Shown here: positions 17,878 through 27,276 of the stretch, piece after piece | How positions within the stretch are numbered: the first letter of the stretch is position 1 | Layout of the letters: every line of letters starts with the position of its first letter | Origin: Massilia sp. Root351 | Lineage (GTDB): Bacteria; Pseudomonadota; Gammaproteobacteria; Burkholderiales; Burkholderiaceae_D | Direction of reading: 5' to 3' | Assembly: GCF_001425045.1 (NCBI RefSeq) | Contig: NZ_LMDJ01000001.1 | Location: 559,859 to 623,858 of the forward strand | Length of the DNA stretch: 64,000 nt | Program-made: the position numbers and the translations under genes | Notes under the pieces: model-generated | What the model was told of the DNA's origin: nothing | The model's input: the letters and a program-made list of their open reading frames with translations, nothing else | Databases searched by the model: none

Positions 17878-18273
17878 ATGCTTCATCGGCAGCGCGGTAT
17901 CAGTCTGGTTCTAGTGGCGGTGCTGATGGCGGGCGTGGCGGCGCTGGCGATGGCGGCCATCTTCTCCATGCGCTACGAGCGCAACCTGTTTGCCGAGGGG
18001 CTCGCCAAGCTGGCCGGCAAGCCGGCGGCCGGACAGGGGACGGCTGCCGCCGCTGCCGTGGCTCCCTCCCCCGCCAACCAGCTGCGCCGTTGCGTCATCG
18101 ACGGCAAAACCGTGTTTTCCGACACCGAATGCGGCGCCGCCAACGCCACCGCCAAAAACGTTATCGTGCATGAAACAAAGGGCATAGAAGCGCCCAAGGC
18201 GCCCAAGCCGGACCCGGCCGCCGCCGCGCCGCAGGACCTGCGCGCGAAAATGATAGAAAACGCCACCCGCTGA
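17878..18273 (+). CDS. Membrane-anchored DUF4124-like protein
   Basis: A 131-residue protein. An N-terminal hydrophobic helix (about 7-28, RGISLVLVAVLMAGVAALAMA) resembles the stem of type IV pilin-like proteins, but there is no clear prepilin peptidase site beyond a RQRGIS start. After an Ala/Gly spacer comes a short domain QLRRCVIDGKTVFSDTECG, matching the DUF4124 pattern (Cys, Gly-Lys-x-x-(Y/F)-S-D-x-x-Cys). DUF4124 proteins are small periplasmic proteins of unknown function, widespread in beta- and gammaproteobacteria. The C-terminus is Pro/Lys/Ala-rich. Transcribed with mtgA, 25 bases downstream. Confidence 0.72.
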   Translation: MLHRQRGISLVLVAVLMAGVAALAMAAIFSMRYERNLFAEGLAKLAGKPAAGQGTAAAAAVAPSPANQLRRCVIDGKTVFSDTECGAANATAKNVIVHETKGIEAPKAPKPDPAAAAPQDLRAKMIENATR

Positions 18274-18361
18274 GGCAAAAAACAGCAAGCAAAGGTGGCC
18301 GAAAAAAGGGCTTGCGGGTACACTTGCGCTGTTTCGTTCCCACCGCTGGCTGAGAGTGCCT

Positions 18362-19327
18362 ATGATCAATGTCTTCGTCTTACAAAATGGCCGTCTCAAC
18401 CAGGTTCCCATCGAATCCCGTGAAGACCTGGAAAAGCTCGAACCCGTCTGGGTCGACCTGACCGACCCGAACGACGACGAGCGTGCCTGGGTCAAAGCCA
18501 TTTACGGCGTAACGCTGCCGGGCGAAGACGAAGTCAAAGACATTGAAGCCTCGGCCCGCTATTACGAGGCGGAAAACGGCGACCTGCACCTGCGCACCGA
18601 CTTCCTGCTGGAAGAAGACGACGGCCCCTCGCGCATCGTCACCGTGGCCTTCATCCTGGCCAAGAAAATGCTGTTCTCCGTCCATACGGACGACCTGCCG
18701 GTGTTCCGCCTGGTGCGCATGCGCGCCCGTTCGCGCCCCGGCTCCATCGCCGACTACATGGACGTGCTGCTGGACCTGTACGCCACCGACGCCGAGTACT
18801 CGGCCGATGCGCTGGAAGGCATCTACCAGAACCTGGAGGAAGTGTCGGGCCGCGTGCTGCAGGAAGAATTCACCGACAAGGACGCGGCCGACGCGCTGAG
18901 CGCCATCGCCCACGAGGAAGACTTGAACGGCCGTATCCGCCGCAACATGATGGACACGCGGCGCGCGGTCAGCTTCCTGATGCGCGGCCGCCTGCTCAAT
19001 TCCGAGCAGTTCGAGGAAGCGCGCCAGATTCTGCGCGACATCGAATCGCTGGACGGCCACACCTCTTTCCTGTTCGACAAGATCAACTTCCTGATGGACG
19101 CCACCGTCGGCTTCATCAACATTAACCAGAACAAGATCATCAAGATCTTCTCGGTGGCCAGCGTGGCTTTCCTGCCGCCGACGCTGATCGCCAGCGTCTA
19201 CGGCATGAACTTCGACAATATCCCCGAGCTGAAATGGGCGCTGGGCTATCCGTGGGCCTGGGGCCTGATGATCACCAGCGCCATCGCCCCCTTCCTCTAC
19301 TTCCGCCACCGCGGCTGGCTGAAATAA
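18362..19327 (+). CDS. corA: CorA-family magnesium/cobalt transporter
   Basis: A 321-residue CorA. The large cytoplasmic N-terminal domain (about 1-255) is followed by two membrane helices. The pore signature YGMNFDNIPEL, with GMN at 281-283, follows the first helix (IFSVASVAFLPPTLIASV), and the chain ends in a short basic tail FRHRGWLK. It forms pentamers conducting Mg2+ and Co2+ inward. ATG at 18362 gives the usual MINVFVLQNG start; an in-frame GTG two codons upstream is an alternative. It is the last gene of the plus-strand run that began at mpl and converges on the unknown gene at 19346. Confidence 0.95.
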   Translation: MINVFVLQNGRLNQVPIESREDLEKLEPVWVDLTDPNDDERAWVKAIYGVTLPGEDEVKDIEASARYYEAENGDLHLRTDFLLEEDDGPSRIVTVAFILAKKMLFSVHTDDLPVFRLVRMRARSRPGSIADYMDVLLDLYATDAEYSADALEGIYQNLEEVSGRVLQEEFTDKDAADALSAIAHEEDLNGRIRRNMMDTRRAVSFLMRGRLLNSEQFEEARQILRDIESLDGHTSFLFDKINFLMDATVGFININQNKIIKIFSVASVAFLPPTLIASVYGMNFDNIPELKWALGYPWAWGLMITSAIAPFLYFRHRGWLK

Positions 19328-19345
19328 CGCCGTGCGGCCCGCAGG

Positions 19346-19843
19346 CTATACCACGCGCGGGCTGAAATCGAGCGACAGGGCGTGATTGAAAGGAATTTCC
19401 TGCCATTGCGCGTGCAGCGCCTGGGCGCGCTGGTACAGCGTGGCGTGCACATCGATGCCGCTCAGGTCGAACGGCCGGTGGCCGCGCGCCGCGCAGGCGC
19501 TGTTGGCCGCTGCCAGGAAGGCGTCCAGATTGAAACTGCCGCACCAGAGCTGGGTTTGCAGGCCTTCGACGATGGCTTCCACCTGCGCCGCCTGCTGGTG
19601 CGCCGCCGGGTTGCCTGCGCCGTGCCCAGCCTGCTCGAGCAGCTGCGCGTCCGCGCCCAGCGCCACCTGGCTCAGGAAACCATGGCGCAGCGGCAGCGCG
19701 GATTCCACCACGTAATGGATCAGGTCATGCGGCAGGATGCCCTGGCGTGGCATCAGCGCATCCGTGGCGCTGCCGTTGTTGCGCACAAAGCGGAGTACAT
19801 CATACTTGTCATTACTGGAACGTTTTTCTGCAATAAGTTTCAT
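19346..19843 (-). CDS. Conserved hypothetical protein
   Basis: A 165-residue soluble protein that I do not recognise by family name. The first half contains KYDVLRFVRNNGS, then LPHDLIHYVVESALPLRHGFLSQVA, which looks like a conserved helical core with a His-Asp-x-x-His arrangement. The second half is helical and Ala/Gln-rich with two Cys (AAANSACAARGHRPF). No signal peptide or membrane segment. It lies alone between corA (convergent) and the membrane protein gene 35 bases upstream on the same strand, so it may share that gene's transcript. Function is not assignable from sequence. Confidence 0.6.
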   Translation of the reverse strand: MKLIAEKRSSNDKYDVLRFVRNNGSATDALMPRQGILPHDLIHYVVESALPLRHGFLSQVALGADAQLLEQAGHGAGNPAAHQQAAQVEAIVEGLQTQLWCGSFNLDAFLAAANSACAARGHRPFDLSGIDVHATLYQRAQALHAQWQEIPFNHALSLDFSPRVV

Positions 19844-19877
19844 TGCAGCAGTATGCCTTTTTTAACATTGTTGAATT

Positions 19878-20888
19878 CTATCCAACGGTCACGAAAACCT
19901 TTTTCCATACTTCCTGGATGAATTCAGCCGGGTCATCCAGGCTCAGGTAAACCTTTTCCAGGCTCTGCTGGCGGCCGAACAGGTCGGGCAGGCTGCTGCC
20001 GGGCTTCAATTCGATCAGCACGTTCGGCGCGCCCAACTGGATATAGCGGCGCACGCCGGCGCGCCGCCGCACCGTGCCGCTGGCCGCGTGGACCGCCTGC
20101 ACCATGGAATAGGGAATCGCGGCGTCGGCTGCCAGCACGCCGCAGCGGATTAAAATCGCGTCATTTGCCAGCGATACCGGCCGATATAAAGTCGCGCGGT
20201 AGTCGGCAACCATATACAGCAATGCCCACGCGCTCAATGCGCTTGCCACGATAGCCGCCGTGGGCGACCAGATGAAATGCAGCAGCATATGCATCAGCGG
20301 CAGCTCGAACAGGATGGCAATAATGAAGCCGAGCTGATTCGACGCATTGCCGCCGTTGCGTGCATAGCCGAAACGCCGCCCGCCGCTGAATTCCAGCGAC
20401 GCGCCTTTGCGCATGAATAGCGCGTAATACCAGATCCGCGCCTCGAACAGCGCAAGCGCGGCATAGGTATTCTGCCCCAGCAACCCCGCTATGGATTGTT
20501 TTAATGCCTCGTCGGCATTGCGGGAGAGCCTCAGCATGCCGGTCAGCTTATAAATCAGGAAGGCGCCGACGGCGATTTCCGCGATTGCGCCCAATGCCAG
20601 CGAAATATACCGGTAGTCCTCCAGTGCGTGGAATATCGCCTTGCTTTGCTCGGGAATAATATAGCGACCGATAAAGATGGCCAGCATCGCCAGCGACAGC
20701 CAGCGCATCAGCATTTTCTTTAATCCCGGGCGGTACAGCCACCAGTAAATCAGCGGCAGTGTTACGGTAAAGTCGAACAGCAATGTCCATTCCGGCACCA
20801 CGCGCAATCGGAACGCGATGTAATAGCTGGCCGTCATCGCCAGCAGAATGAGGGCGAACCAGTATTTCCGTTGCGGCAGTAGAGCCAT
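19878..20888 (-). CDS. Polytopic membrane protein of unknown function
   Basis: A 336-residue protein with about seven predicted hydrophobic helices, among them residues ~11-25, ~35-52, ~64-80, ~97-115 and two near 185-225. A cytoplasmic or periplasmic C-terminal domain (about 235-336) has a PH-like feel: AILIRCGVLAADAAIPYSMV, then ARGRRYIQLG-like and LGAPNVLIELKPGSSLPD segments. That C-terminal pattern (strand-rich, 'VLIEL') is reminiscent of bacterial PH domains but is not conclusive. Base composition is visibly lower in GC at third positions than in neighbours (many ATA, ATT, AAT codons). No functional prediction is offered. Confidence 0.65.
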   Translation of the reverse strand: MALLPQRKYWFALILLAMTASYYIAFRLRVVPEWTLLFDFTVTLPLIYWWLYRPGLKKMLMRWLSLAMLAIFIGRYIIPEQSKAIFHALEDYRYISLALGAIAEIAVGAFLIYKLTGMLRLSRNADEALKQSIAGLLGQNTYAALALFEARIWYYALFMRKGASLEFSGGRRFGYARNGGNASNQLGFIIAILFELPLMHMLLHFIWSPTAAIVASALSAWALLYMVADYRATLYRPVSLANDAILIRCGVLAADAAIPYSMVQAVHAASGTVRRRAGVRRYIQLGAPNVLIELKPGSSLPDLFGRQQSLEKVYLSLDDPAEFIQEVWKKVFVTVG

Positions 20889-21013
20889 GCTTGTCTCGTT
20901 GGGTGATTTTACTAAGTACTATACCTCAGCCAAGCTTTGTCCGCCGCCTGCCGGAAGGGCTTAACCTGCCCGATTCTGGCGTGTTCAAGCCAGAAACTGG
21001 CATGAAATGGACG

Positions 21014-21057
21014 AAAAAAAGCCGCCGCAGCCCGGGCAGGGCATTGCGGCGGCTTTT
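21014..21057 (-). terminator. Rho-independent terminator of hemL
   Basis: The stem GCCGCCGCA (21021-21029) pairs with TGCGGCGGC (21045-21053) around a 15-base loop. Read on the minus strand it is followed by seven T residues (A run 21014-21020 on plus). It lies 13 bases beyond the hemL stop codon. Confidence 0.88.
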
Positions 21058-21069
21058 CGCGGCGCCGGA

Positions 21070-22359
21070 TTACTTCAGCGACGCAAATACTCTCCGCGCT
21101 GCCGCGATGGTTTCGTCGATCACCGCATCGTCGTGCTGGGCGGAGACGAATCCCGCTTCGAACGCCGCCGGGGCGAAATAGACGCCCTGGTCCAGCATGG
21201 CGTGGAAGAAGGTATTGAATTTGGCGCGGTCGCCGGCCATCATTTCAGCGTAGTTATTGGGCGGTACCTCGCTGAAATACAAACCGAACATGCCGCCTTC
21301 GGCATCGGCGCAGAAAGTCACGCCGGCTTCTTTGGCTGCTGCGGTTAATCCGGCCGCCAGGCGTTTCGCCGAGGCGGCCAGTTTGTCGTAGAAACCAGGC
21401 TGCTGGATAATCTTCAGCGTGGTCATGCCGGCAGCCACCGCCACCGGATTACCCGACAAGGTGCCGGCCTGATAAACCGCGCCCAATGGCGCCATTTTGC
21501 CCATCAGTTCCGCGCTGCCGCCGAACGCCGCCACCGGCAAACCGCCGCCGATTACTTTGCCCAGCGCGGTCAGGTCCGGTTTAATGCCATACAGTTCCTG
21601 CGCGCCGCCCAGGCCTACGCGGAAACCGCACATCACTTCGTCGAATATCAGTATCGCGCCGTGCTTGGTGCACAAATCGCGCAAGGCTTGCAGGAATGCC
21701 GGCGTACCTTTAATCAGATTCATATTGCCCGCCACCGGCTCCACAATAACGCAGGCGATGTCGGAACCGAAATTGGCGAATGCCTCGGTAATCTGTTCCA
21801 CATTGTTATAGTCCAGCACCAGGGTGTGCTTGACGAAATCTTCCGGTACGCCGGCCGACGTTGGATTGCCGAAAGTCAGCAAACCGCTGCCGGCTTTCAC
21901 CAATAAGGAATCGGCATGGCCGTGATAGCAGCCTTCGAACTTGATAATCTTGTCGCGGCCGGTGGCGCCGCGCGCCAGGCGCAGCGCGCTCATGGTCGCT
22001 TCGGTGCCGGACGACACCAGGCGCACCTGCTCGATCGACGGCACCAGGCGGCAGATCTCTTCCGCCATCTCGATTTCAGCTTCGGTCGGCGCGCCGAAGG
22101 ACAGGCCGCGCGTGGCCGCTTCCTGCACTGCCTTCACCACGTCCGGATGCGCATGGCCGACGATGGCCGGGCCCCAGGAGCCGATGTAATCTATATAACG
22201 CTTGCCGTCCGCATCCCAGAAGTAGGGGCCTTCGGCGCGGGTGATGAAACGCGGCGTGCCGCCCACCGAGCGGAAAGCGCGCACCGGTGAATTGACGCCG
22301 CCGGGTGTGGTTTTCTGGGCGCGCGCGAACAGCGTGTCGTTCTTCGATTCAGTCGTCAT
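21070..22359 (-). CDS. hemL: Glutamate-1-semialdehyde 2,1-aminomutase
   Basis: A 429-residue PLP-dependent aminomutase making 5-aminolevulinate from glutamate-1-semialdehyde in the C5 route to heme. The N-terminal [11 protein letters not shown] motif is diagnostic. The PLP-binding Lys268 is in [12 protein letters not shown], with Asp240 in [11 protein letters not shown] contacting the pyridine nitrogen. [16 protein letters not shown] binds the cofactor phosphate. The length is standard. It lies 12 bases after thiD on the same strand, suggesting co-transcription, and ends at a strong terminator. Confidence 0.97.
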   Translation of the reverse strand: MTTESKNDTLFARAQKTTPGGVNSPVRAFRSVGGTPRFITRAEGPYFWDADGKRYIDYIGSWGPAIVGHAHPDVVKAVQEAATRGLSFGAPTEAEIEMAEEICRLVPSIEQVRLVSSGTEATMSALRLARGATGRDKIIKFEGCYHGHADSLLVKAGSGLLTFGNPTSAGVPEDFVKHTLVLDYNNVEQITEAFANFGSDIACVIVEPVAGNMNLIKGTPAFLQALRDLCTKHGAILIFDEVMCGFRVGLGGAQELYGIKPDLTALGKVIGGGLPVAAFGGSAELMGKMAPLGAVYQAGTLSGNPVAVAAGMTTLKIIQQPGFYDKLAASAKRLAAGLTAAAKEAGVTFCADAEGGMFGLYFSEVPPNNYAEMMAGDRAKFNTFFHAMLDQGVYFAPAAFEAGFVSAQHDDAVIDETIAAARRVFASLK

Positions 22360-22371
22360 GATGTCTCTTTG

Positions 22372-23226
22372 CTAAGTTGGAGTGGACCGGAAGGTCCGGT
22401 TGGGCACCAGCTTGCCCATGCCGTAGCGTTGCGCATGGGCCAGCGCGCCCTGGGTATAGTCCTGTGCCAGTGCGACGGCGGTCGGCGTGTCCGCGCCGCA
22501 CGCCAGATAGGCGGCGATGGCGGCCGACAGCGTGCCGCCCGCGCCGAGGAAGGGGCCGGGCAAGTGCTGCCAGGCGTCGTGCCGCACGATGCCGTCGGCG
22601 CCGTACAGCGTGTTGGCGCGCACCGCGTCGCCATGGCCGGCGCCGGCCGGAGTGCCGGTGACCAGCACGAATTCGCAGCCCAGTTCAATCAGGTAGCGCA
22701 CATCGTCTTCCAGCGAGGGCTCGCCGTTGCCGTCCGGGCTGCCGTCCGCATTGCCATCCATCTCGCGCCAGGTCTCGGCCAGGCGGCCCAGTTCCACCTG
22801 CGACAGCATCAGCACCGACGCCTGCGGCACCAGCAGCTGGCGCACGATGGTGAGCAATTCGTCGGCGTCCTCGCCCGCATCGGGCAGGCGCGAACTGAAC
22901 GGATCCAGCACCAGCGGCGCGTCCGGATAGTCCGATACGATTTCGGCAATGGCCGAGGCGTGCTCCATGTTCTGCAGCGCGCCGATCTTGAAGGCCGACA
23001 CTTGCGCGTCCTCGAGCAGCACGCGGGCCTGGTCGGAGACCCAGTCCGGATCGGTCTCCTGCAAGTCCTCGATGCGGGCGCTGTCGCCGATCAGCAACGC
23101 GGTGGTCACGGCCAGGCCCTGGCAGGCCAGGGCGGAAAACACGGCCAGGTCGGCGGTCACGCCGGCGGCGCCTACCGGATCGACGGCGCCGAATGTCAGG
23201 ATAAGGGGAGAAGTTTGGTTTTGCAC
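22372..23226 (-). CDS. thiD: Hydroxymethylpyrimidine/phosphomethylpyrimidine kinase
   Basis: A 284-residue ribokinase-fold kinase that phosphorylates HMP and HMP-P in thiamine synthesis. The N-terminus SPLILTFGAVDPVGAAGVTADLAVF corresponds to the substrate-binding 'GsDpsGGAGIqAD' motif with some substitutions (AVDPVGAAGVTAD). The C-terminal region has GTPAGAGHGDAVR and a PGPFLGAGGTLSAAIAAYLA segment standing in for the usual 'GTGCtlSAAiaa' phosphoryl-transfer loop. These deviations are typical of a betaproteobacterial ThiD-like lineage, so activity on another substrate cannot be excluded. The GTG at 23226 is preferred; ATG starts further up overlap rubredoxin. Confidence 0.8.
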   Translation of the reverse strand: MQNQTSPLILTFGAVDPVGAAGVTADLAVFSALACQGLAVTTALLIGDSARIEDLQETDPDWVSDQARVLLEDAQVSAFKIGALQNMEHASAIAEIVSDYPDAPLVLDPFSSRLPDAGEDADELLTIVRQLLVPQASVLMLSQVELGRLAETWREMDGNADGSPDGNGEPSLEDDVRYLIELGCEFVLVTGTPAGAGHGDAVRANTLYGADGIVRHDAWQHLPGPFLGAGGTLSAAIAAYLACGADTPTAVALAQDYTQGALAHAQRYGMGKLVPNRTFRSTPT

Positions 23227-23282
23227 GGCTGGTAGATTAAGATACCTGATTCGGCATTTTACTTGATAGAAGGTGACACAAC

Positions 23283-23474
23283 GTGAGTAGCAATGATACA
23301 ACGCAGGCATACCAAACCTGGATGTGCCTGATCTGCGGCTGGATCTACGACGAGGAAGCCGGCCTGCCGGAAGAAGGTATCGCACCGGGCACGCGCTGGG
23401 CCGATGTGCCGATCAACTGGACCTGCCCGGAATGCGGCGCCCGCAAGGACGATTTTGAAATGGTGGCGATTTAA
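23283..23474 (+). CDS. Rubredoxin
   Basis: A 63-residue one-iron electron carrier. Two Cys-x-x-Cys-Gly motifs (Cys15/18 in MCLICGW and Cys48/51 in TCPECGA) coordinate the Fe. The typical IYDEEAGLPEEGIAPGTRWADVP stretch lies between. It starts at a GTG, giving a ~10-residue extension before the conserved core. The redox partner is not apparent. Rubredoxin directly upstream of pilG is a conserved betaproteobacterial neighbourhood. The gene diverges from thiD with a 56-base gap holding both promoters. Confidence 0.93.
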   Translation: MSSNDTTQAYQTWMCLICGWIYDEEAGLPEEGIAPGTRWADVPINWTCPECGARKDDFEMVAI

Positions 23475-23500
23475 GCTATCGTGTCGGTACATCCCGGTGA

Positions 23501-23908
23501 ATGAATATGACGACTACGCCGCAAGCGACAGGTTTGAAGATCATGGTGATCGACGATAGCAGCACCATTCGCCGGTCGGCCGAGATATTCCTCAGCCAGG
23601 CCGGCTACCAGGTGGTGCTGGCCGAAGACGGCTTCGAGGCCCTGGCCAAGATCAACGACCACCACCCGGCTCTCATCTTCTGCGACATCCTGATGCCGCG
23701 CCTGGATGGCTACCAGACCTGCGCCCTGATCAAGAAGAGCGCCAAATTCCATGCCACGCCGGTCCTGATGCTGTCCTCCAAGGATGGCCTGTTCGACCGC
23801 GCGCGCGGCACCATGGTCGGCTCGGCCGCCTACCTGACCAAACCATTTACCAAAGACAGCCTGCTGGCGGCCGTGCGCGAGCATACCGCAGGCGCGGCGG
23901 GGGTCTGA
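23501..23908 (+). CDS. pilG: Twitching-motility response regulator PilG
   Basis: A 135-residue stand-alone CheY-like receiver. The acidic pocket VIDDSS and the phosphorylation site Asp62 in LIFCDILMPRLDG are present, plus the conserved Lys in YLTKPF. In Pseudomonas, PilG is phosphorylated by ChpA and promotes pilus extension through PilB and adenylate cyclase. It begins the pilG-pilH-pilI-pilJ-chpA operon, all on plus with small gaps. A tandem ATG (23501 and 23507) leaves the exact start open by two residues. Confidence 0.92.
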   Translation: MNMTTTPQATGLKIMVIDDSSTIRRSAEIFLSQAGYQVVLAEDGFEALAKINDHHPALIFCDILMPRLDGYQTCALIKKSAKFHATPVLMLSSKDGLFDRARGTMVGSAAYLTKPFTKDSLLAAVREHTAGAAGV

Positions 23909-23925
23909 AGAACAGCGAGGGCATT

Positions 23926-24294
23926 ATGGCCATACAAAGAATACTGATCGTCGACGATTCGCCGACCGAGCGCTACTACCTGACCGACATCCTGGTCAAG
24001 AACGGCTTTTCCGTTTCCACCGCCGAAAACGGCGAAGAGGCGCTGGTGAAAATCAAGGCCGACAAGCCCCAGCTCATCTTGATGGACGTGGTGATGCCCG
24101 GCGCGAACGGCTTCCAGGTCACGCGCTCCATCGCGCGCGATCCTGACCTGCAGGACGTGCCGGTGATTATCTGTTCCAGCAAAAACCAGGAAACCGACCG
24201 CATCTGGGGCTTGCGCCAGGGCGCCAAGGATTACCTGGTCAAGCCGGTTGACGCGGCCGAACTGCTGGCCAAGATCGCCGCCCTTGGCGGCTAA
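23926..24294 (+). CDS. pilH: Twitching-motility response regulator PilH
   Basis: A 122-residue CheY-like receiver, the second of the pair. It starts MAIQRILIVDDSPTERYYL. The phosphoacceptor is Asp54 in LILMDVVMPGANG, with the conserved Lys in DYLVKPVD. In Pseudomonas, PilH acts as a phosphate sink that favours retraction, opposing PilG. It lies 17 bases after pilG and three bases before pilI. Confidence 0.93.
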   Translation: MAIQRILIVDDSPTERYYLTDILVKNGFSVSTAENGEEALVKIKADKPQLILMDVVMPGANGFQVTRSIARDPDLQDVPVIICSSKNQETDRIWGLRQGAKDYLVKPVDAAELLAKIAALGG

Positions 24295-24297
24295 GCG

Positions 24298-24852
24298 ATG
24301 AGCAGCGCCGAGACTGGACTGCCCACCCCCTCCGGCGCCGAGCGCCGCAGCCGGCTGCGCCGTTACCAGGCGCAGCTGCTCGAGCGCATGCATGACGCGC
24401 AAAGCGGCGGCAGCGCCGCCGGGCGCGAGCTGGGCGTGCAGTTCGGCGCCAGCCGCTGCCTGCTGGACCTGACCCAGATCGGCGAGATCGTGCCGTGGCA
24501 GCCGGTCAGCCCGGTGCCGCTGGCGCAGGACTGGTACCTGGGCCTGGCCAATGTGCGCGGCCAGCTCACCGGCATCATCGATTTCGCGCGTTATCTCGAT
24601 TACGCTGCCACCCCTCCCGCGGCGGACAGCCGCATCATCACATTCGCGCCCGGCCTGGGCTTCAACTGCGCGCTGCTCAGCGCGCGGGTGCTGGGCCTGC
24701 GCAAGCTCGACGACATGACGCCGGCGCCGCTGGCGGACGACGTTCCATCCTGGTGCGTGCAGCAGTTCCTGGACCAGGAAGGACAGCTGTGGTCGCGGCT
24801 GGACCTGGCCCTGCTGGTGCAGGAAGAAAGGTTCCTGCACGTCGGTCTGTAA
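24298..24852 (+). CDS. pilI: CheW-like adaptor PilI
   Basis: A 184-residue CheW-domain protein that would couple the PilJ receptor to the ChpA kinase. The N-terminal ~40 residues are a charged helix ([18 protein letters not shown]). The CheW fold follows with [22 protein letters not shown], the diagnostic [18 protein letters not shown] segment, and a C-terminal [21 protein letters not shown]. It starts three bases after the pilH stop. Confidence 0.88.
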   Translation: MSSAETGLPTPSGAERRSRLRRYQAQLLERMHDAQSGGSAAGRELGVQFGASRCLLDLTQIGEIVPWQPVSPVPLAQDWYLGLANVRGQLTGIIDFARYLDYAATPPAADSRIITFAPGLGFNCALLSARVLGLRKLDDMTPAPLADDVPSWCVQQFLDQEGQLWSRLDLALLVQEERFLHVGL

Positions 24853-24878
24853 TACTTTTGCAAATGAGGGACGGTGTA

Positions 24879-27257
24879 ATGGGATTCATCAAGAATTTGT
24901 TCGCACGCTCCAAGCAGGACGCGCTCCAGGAAGCGGCCCCTGATTCGGAATTCGCCAGCTATGGCGCCGGAAGCGGGGCCGCTGCGGCGCCGTCTGCTGC
25001 TGCATCGCTTGCCGCCTCGGCTGCGGCCGCAGCGCCGCCGGCCCACGTAGACGTCCCGGCAGCATCGTCCGACGCCGACAGCGGCGAGGCCAGCGCACCG
25101 CTGCGCCTGCGCGACGCGCTGCGCCGCCGTGGCAGCGGCAGCGCGGCGGACACCGCCCCCGGTATCAAGCTGCCGCTGATCGGCCACCTGCCCGCACAGC
25201 GCCAGCTCAACATCCTGTCGACCGCGCTGGCCGCCTGCATCCTGCTCAGCGTGGGCGCGGTCGGCCTCAACATCCGCAACAGCAGCATCACCTCGGCCCA
25301 GACCCAGATCGCCGCCGATGCGCTGATGCACTCGCAGCGCGTCGGCAAGGCCGCGCCCAACGCGGTGCAGGGCAATCCGGAAGCGTTCCGCCAGCTGGAG
25401 GACAGCCGCAAGGAACTGAACCAGGACTTCAAGCTGATGCAGGCCGGCGGCGCCTACCAGGGCCGCAACGTGGGCTCGCCGAACGCCGCCATGGCCAGCG
25501 CCGTGGCGGCCGCGCGCAAGGTGTGGGACACCTCCGAGCGCTCGGCCGACACCATCCTGCGCCTGAAACCGGAGCTGACCGGACTGGAGAAAACCCTCAA
25601 GCAGCTGGACCGCCTGTCGCCGGACCTGCTGGAGCAGACCGAAGCGATTGCCGCGCTCAAGCTGCTGCGCGGCGGCACGGCGCGCGAGATGGCCGCCCTC
25701 GGCAAGCTCACCATGCTGACCCAGCGCATGAACCGCAGCGTCAGCGAATTCATCACCGCCGGCGGCATCAGCGCGGAAACCGCCTTCCAGCTGGGGCGCG
25801 ACATCACCGTGTTCCGCAACACGGTGGACGGCTTCCTCAACGGCAGCGAGGCGCTGGCCCTGCCGGCCACCCGCGACGCCGAGCTGCGCACCTTGTTTAC
25901 CGAACTGAAAACCCCGTTCGAAACCTACCAGCAGCTGGTCGGCTCGGTGCTCGACAAGCTCGATAAATTCACCGCCGCCAAGGTGGCCGAACAGCAGATC
26001 TTCAGCGAAAACGAAGCATTGCGCGAACGCCTGGGCGCCGTACTGACGGAATACCGCGCGCAGCAGGATTCGCTCACGCTGAGCTTCTGGCTGATGGTGG
26101 CCGCCGGCCTGCTCACGCTGCTGGCCGCCGCCGCCATCGGCCGCGTGCTGCTGCAGGACTCCAACAACCGCACCCGCGGCGCCGACCGCCGCCGCCAGGA
26201 AGCGGAAGCCATGCGCCTGCAGGCGCAGCGCAAGGAGGAGGAAGCCAAGGCCATGAACGACCAGAACCAGGCCGCGATTCTGCGCCTGATGAACGAACTG
26301 CAGGAAGTGGCCGACGGCGACCTGACGGTGCAGGCCACCGTGTCCGAGGACATCACCGGCGCCATCGCCGACTCGGTCAACTACACGGTGGAAGAGCTGC
26401 GCGGCCTGGTCGGCCGCGTCACCACCACCGCCGAGCAGGTCACCTCCGCCTCCAGCCATGCGCAGAATATCTCCAGCGACCTGCTGCTGGCGTCGCAGCA
26501 GCAGTCGCGCGAAATCCAGGACGCCAGCGCCACCGTGGTGAAGATGGCCAACGAGATCACCGAGGTGTCGAAATCGGCCTCCGAATCGGCCGACGTGGCG
26601 CGCCAGTCGGTGGCGGCGGCGCGCCAGGGTTCGACGGCGGTGGAAAACGCCATCAAGGGCATGCACGAGATCCGCGAGCAGATCCAGGAAACCTCCAAGC
26701 GCATCAAGCGCCTGGGCGAATCGTCGCAGGAGATCGGCGAGATCACCGAACTGATTTCGGACATTACCGAGCAGACCAACGTGCTGGCGCTGAACGCCGC
26801 CATCCAGGCCGCGTCGGCCGGCGAGGCTGGACGCGGCTTCTCGGTGGTGGCCGAGGAGGTGCAGCGCCTGGCCGAACGCTCCGGCGATGCGGCCAAGCAG
26901 ATCGGCGCGCTGGTGCGCACCATTCAGACCGACACCCACGACGCGGTGGCGGCAATGGAAAAGTCCACCCAGGGCGTGGTCGAGGGCGCGCGCCTGTCCG
27001 ACGCGGCCGGCGCGGCGCTGTCGGACATCTCGCAGGTGTCCAACCGCCTGGCCGAGCTAATCCAGGGCATTTCCTACGCCACCGGCATGCAGGCGACATC
27101 GGCCAGCGGAGTAGCGCAGAATATCCAGCATATCCTGTCCGTCACCGAGCAGGCGCAGGACGGCACCCAGCAAACCGCGCAGTCGATTCACAAGCTGTCC
27201 ATGCTGGCGCAGGAACTGAAAAACTCGGTTTCGCGCTTCCGCATCTCGGCATCCTGA
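24879..27257 (+). CDS. pilJ: Methyl-accepting chemotaxis protein PilJ
   Basis: A 792-residue transducer. A cytoplasmic Ala-rich, low-complexity N-terminus (about 20-105) precedes the first membrane helix (about 108-130, [19 protein letters not shown]). A periplasmic PilJ-type helical sensor follows. The second helix is near 398-422 ([17 protein letters not shown]), then a coiled coil/HAMP-like stretch and the MCP signalling hairpin (about 621-664), including [19 protein letters not shown] and [14 protein letters not shown]. PilJ is described as sensing pilus retraction or surface contact. ATG 24879 is chosen for its GAGGGA Shine-Dalgarno (24866-24871); ATG 24864 is an alternative. The N-terminal extension makes it longer than the ~680-residue Pseudomonas protein. 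Confidence 0.93.
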   Translation: MGFIKNLFARSKQDALQEAAPDSEFASYGAGSGAAAAPSAAASLAASAAAAAPPAHVDVPAASSDADSGEASAPLRLRDALRRRGSGSAADTAPGIKLPLIGHLPAQRQLNILSTALAACILLSVGAVGLNIRNSSITSAQTQIAADALMHSQRVGKAAPNAVQGNPEAFRQLEDSRKELNQDFKLMQAGGAYQGRNVGSPNAAMASAVAAARKVWDTSERSADTILRLKPELTGLEKTLKQLDRLSPDLLEQTEAIAALKLLRGGTAREMAALGKLTMLTQRMNRSVSEFITAGGISAETAFQLGRDITVFRNTVDGFLNGSEALALPATRDAELRTLFTELKTPFETYQQLVGSVLDKLDKFTAAKVAEQQIFSENEALRERLGAVLTEYRAQQDSLTLSFWLMVAAGLLTLLAAAAIGRVLLQDSNNRTRGADRRRQEAEAMRLQAQRKEEEAKAMNDQNQAAILRLMNELQEVADGDLTVQATVSEDITGAIADSVNYTVEELRGLVGRVTTTAEQVTSASSHAQNISSDLLLASQQQSREIQDASATVVKMANEITEVSKSASESADVARQSVAAARQGSTAVENAIKGMHEIREQIQETSKRIKRLGESSQEIGEITELISDITEQTNVLALNAAIQAASAGEAGRGFSVVAEEVQRLAERSGDAAKQIGALVRTIQTDTHDAVAAMEKSTQGVVEGARLSDAAGAALSDISQVSNRLAELIQGISYATGMQATSASGVAQNIQHILSVTEQAQDGTQQTAQSIHKLSMLAQELKNSVSRFRISAS

Positions 27258-27276
27258 TTATTTTGAAAGCCCCAGC

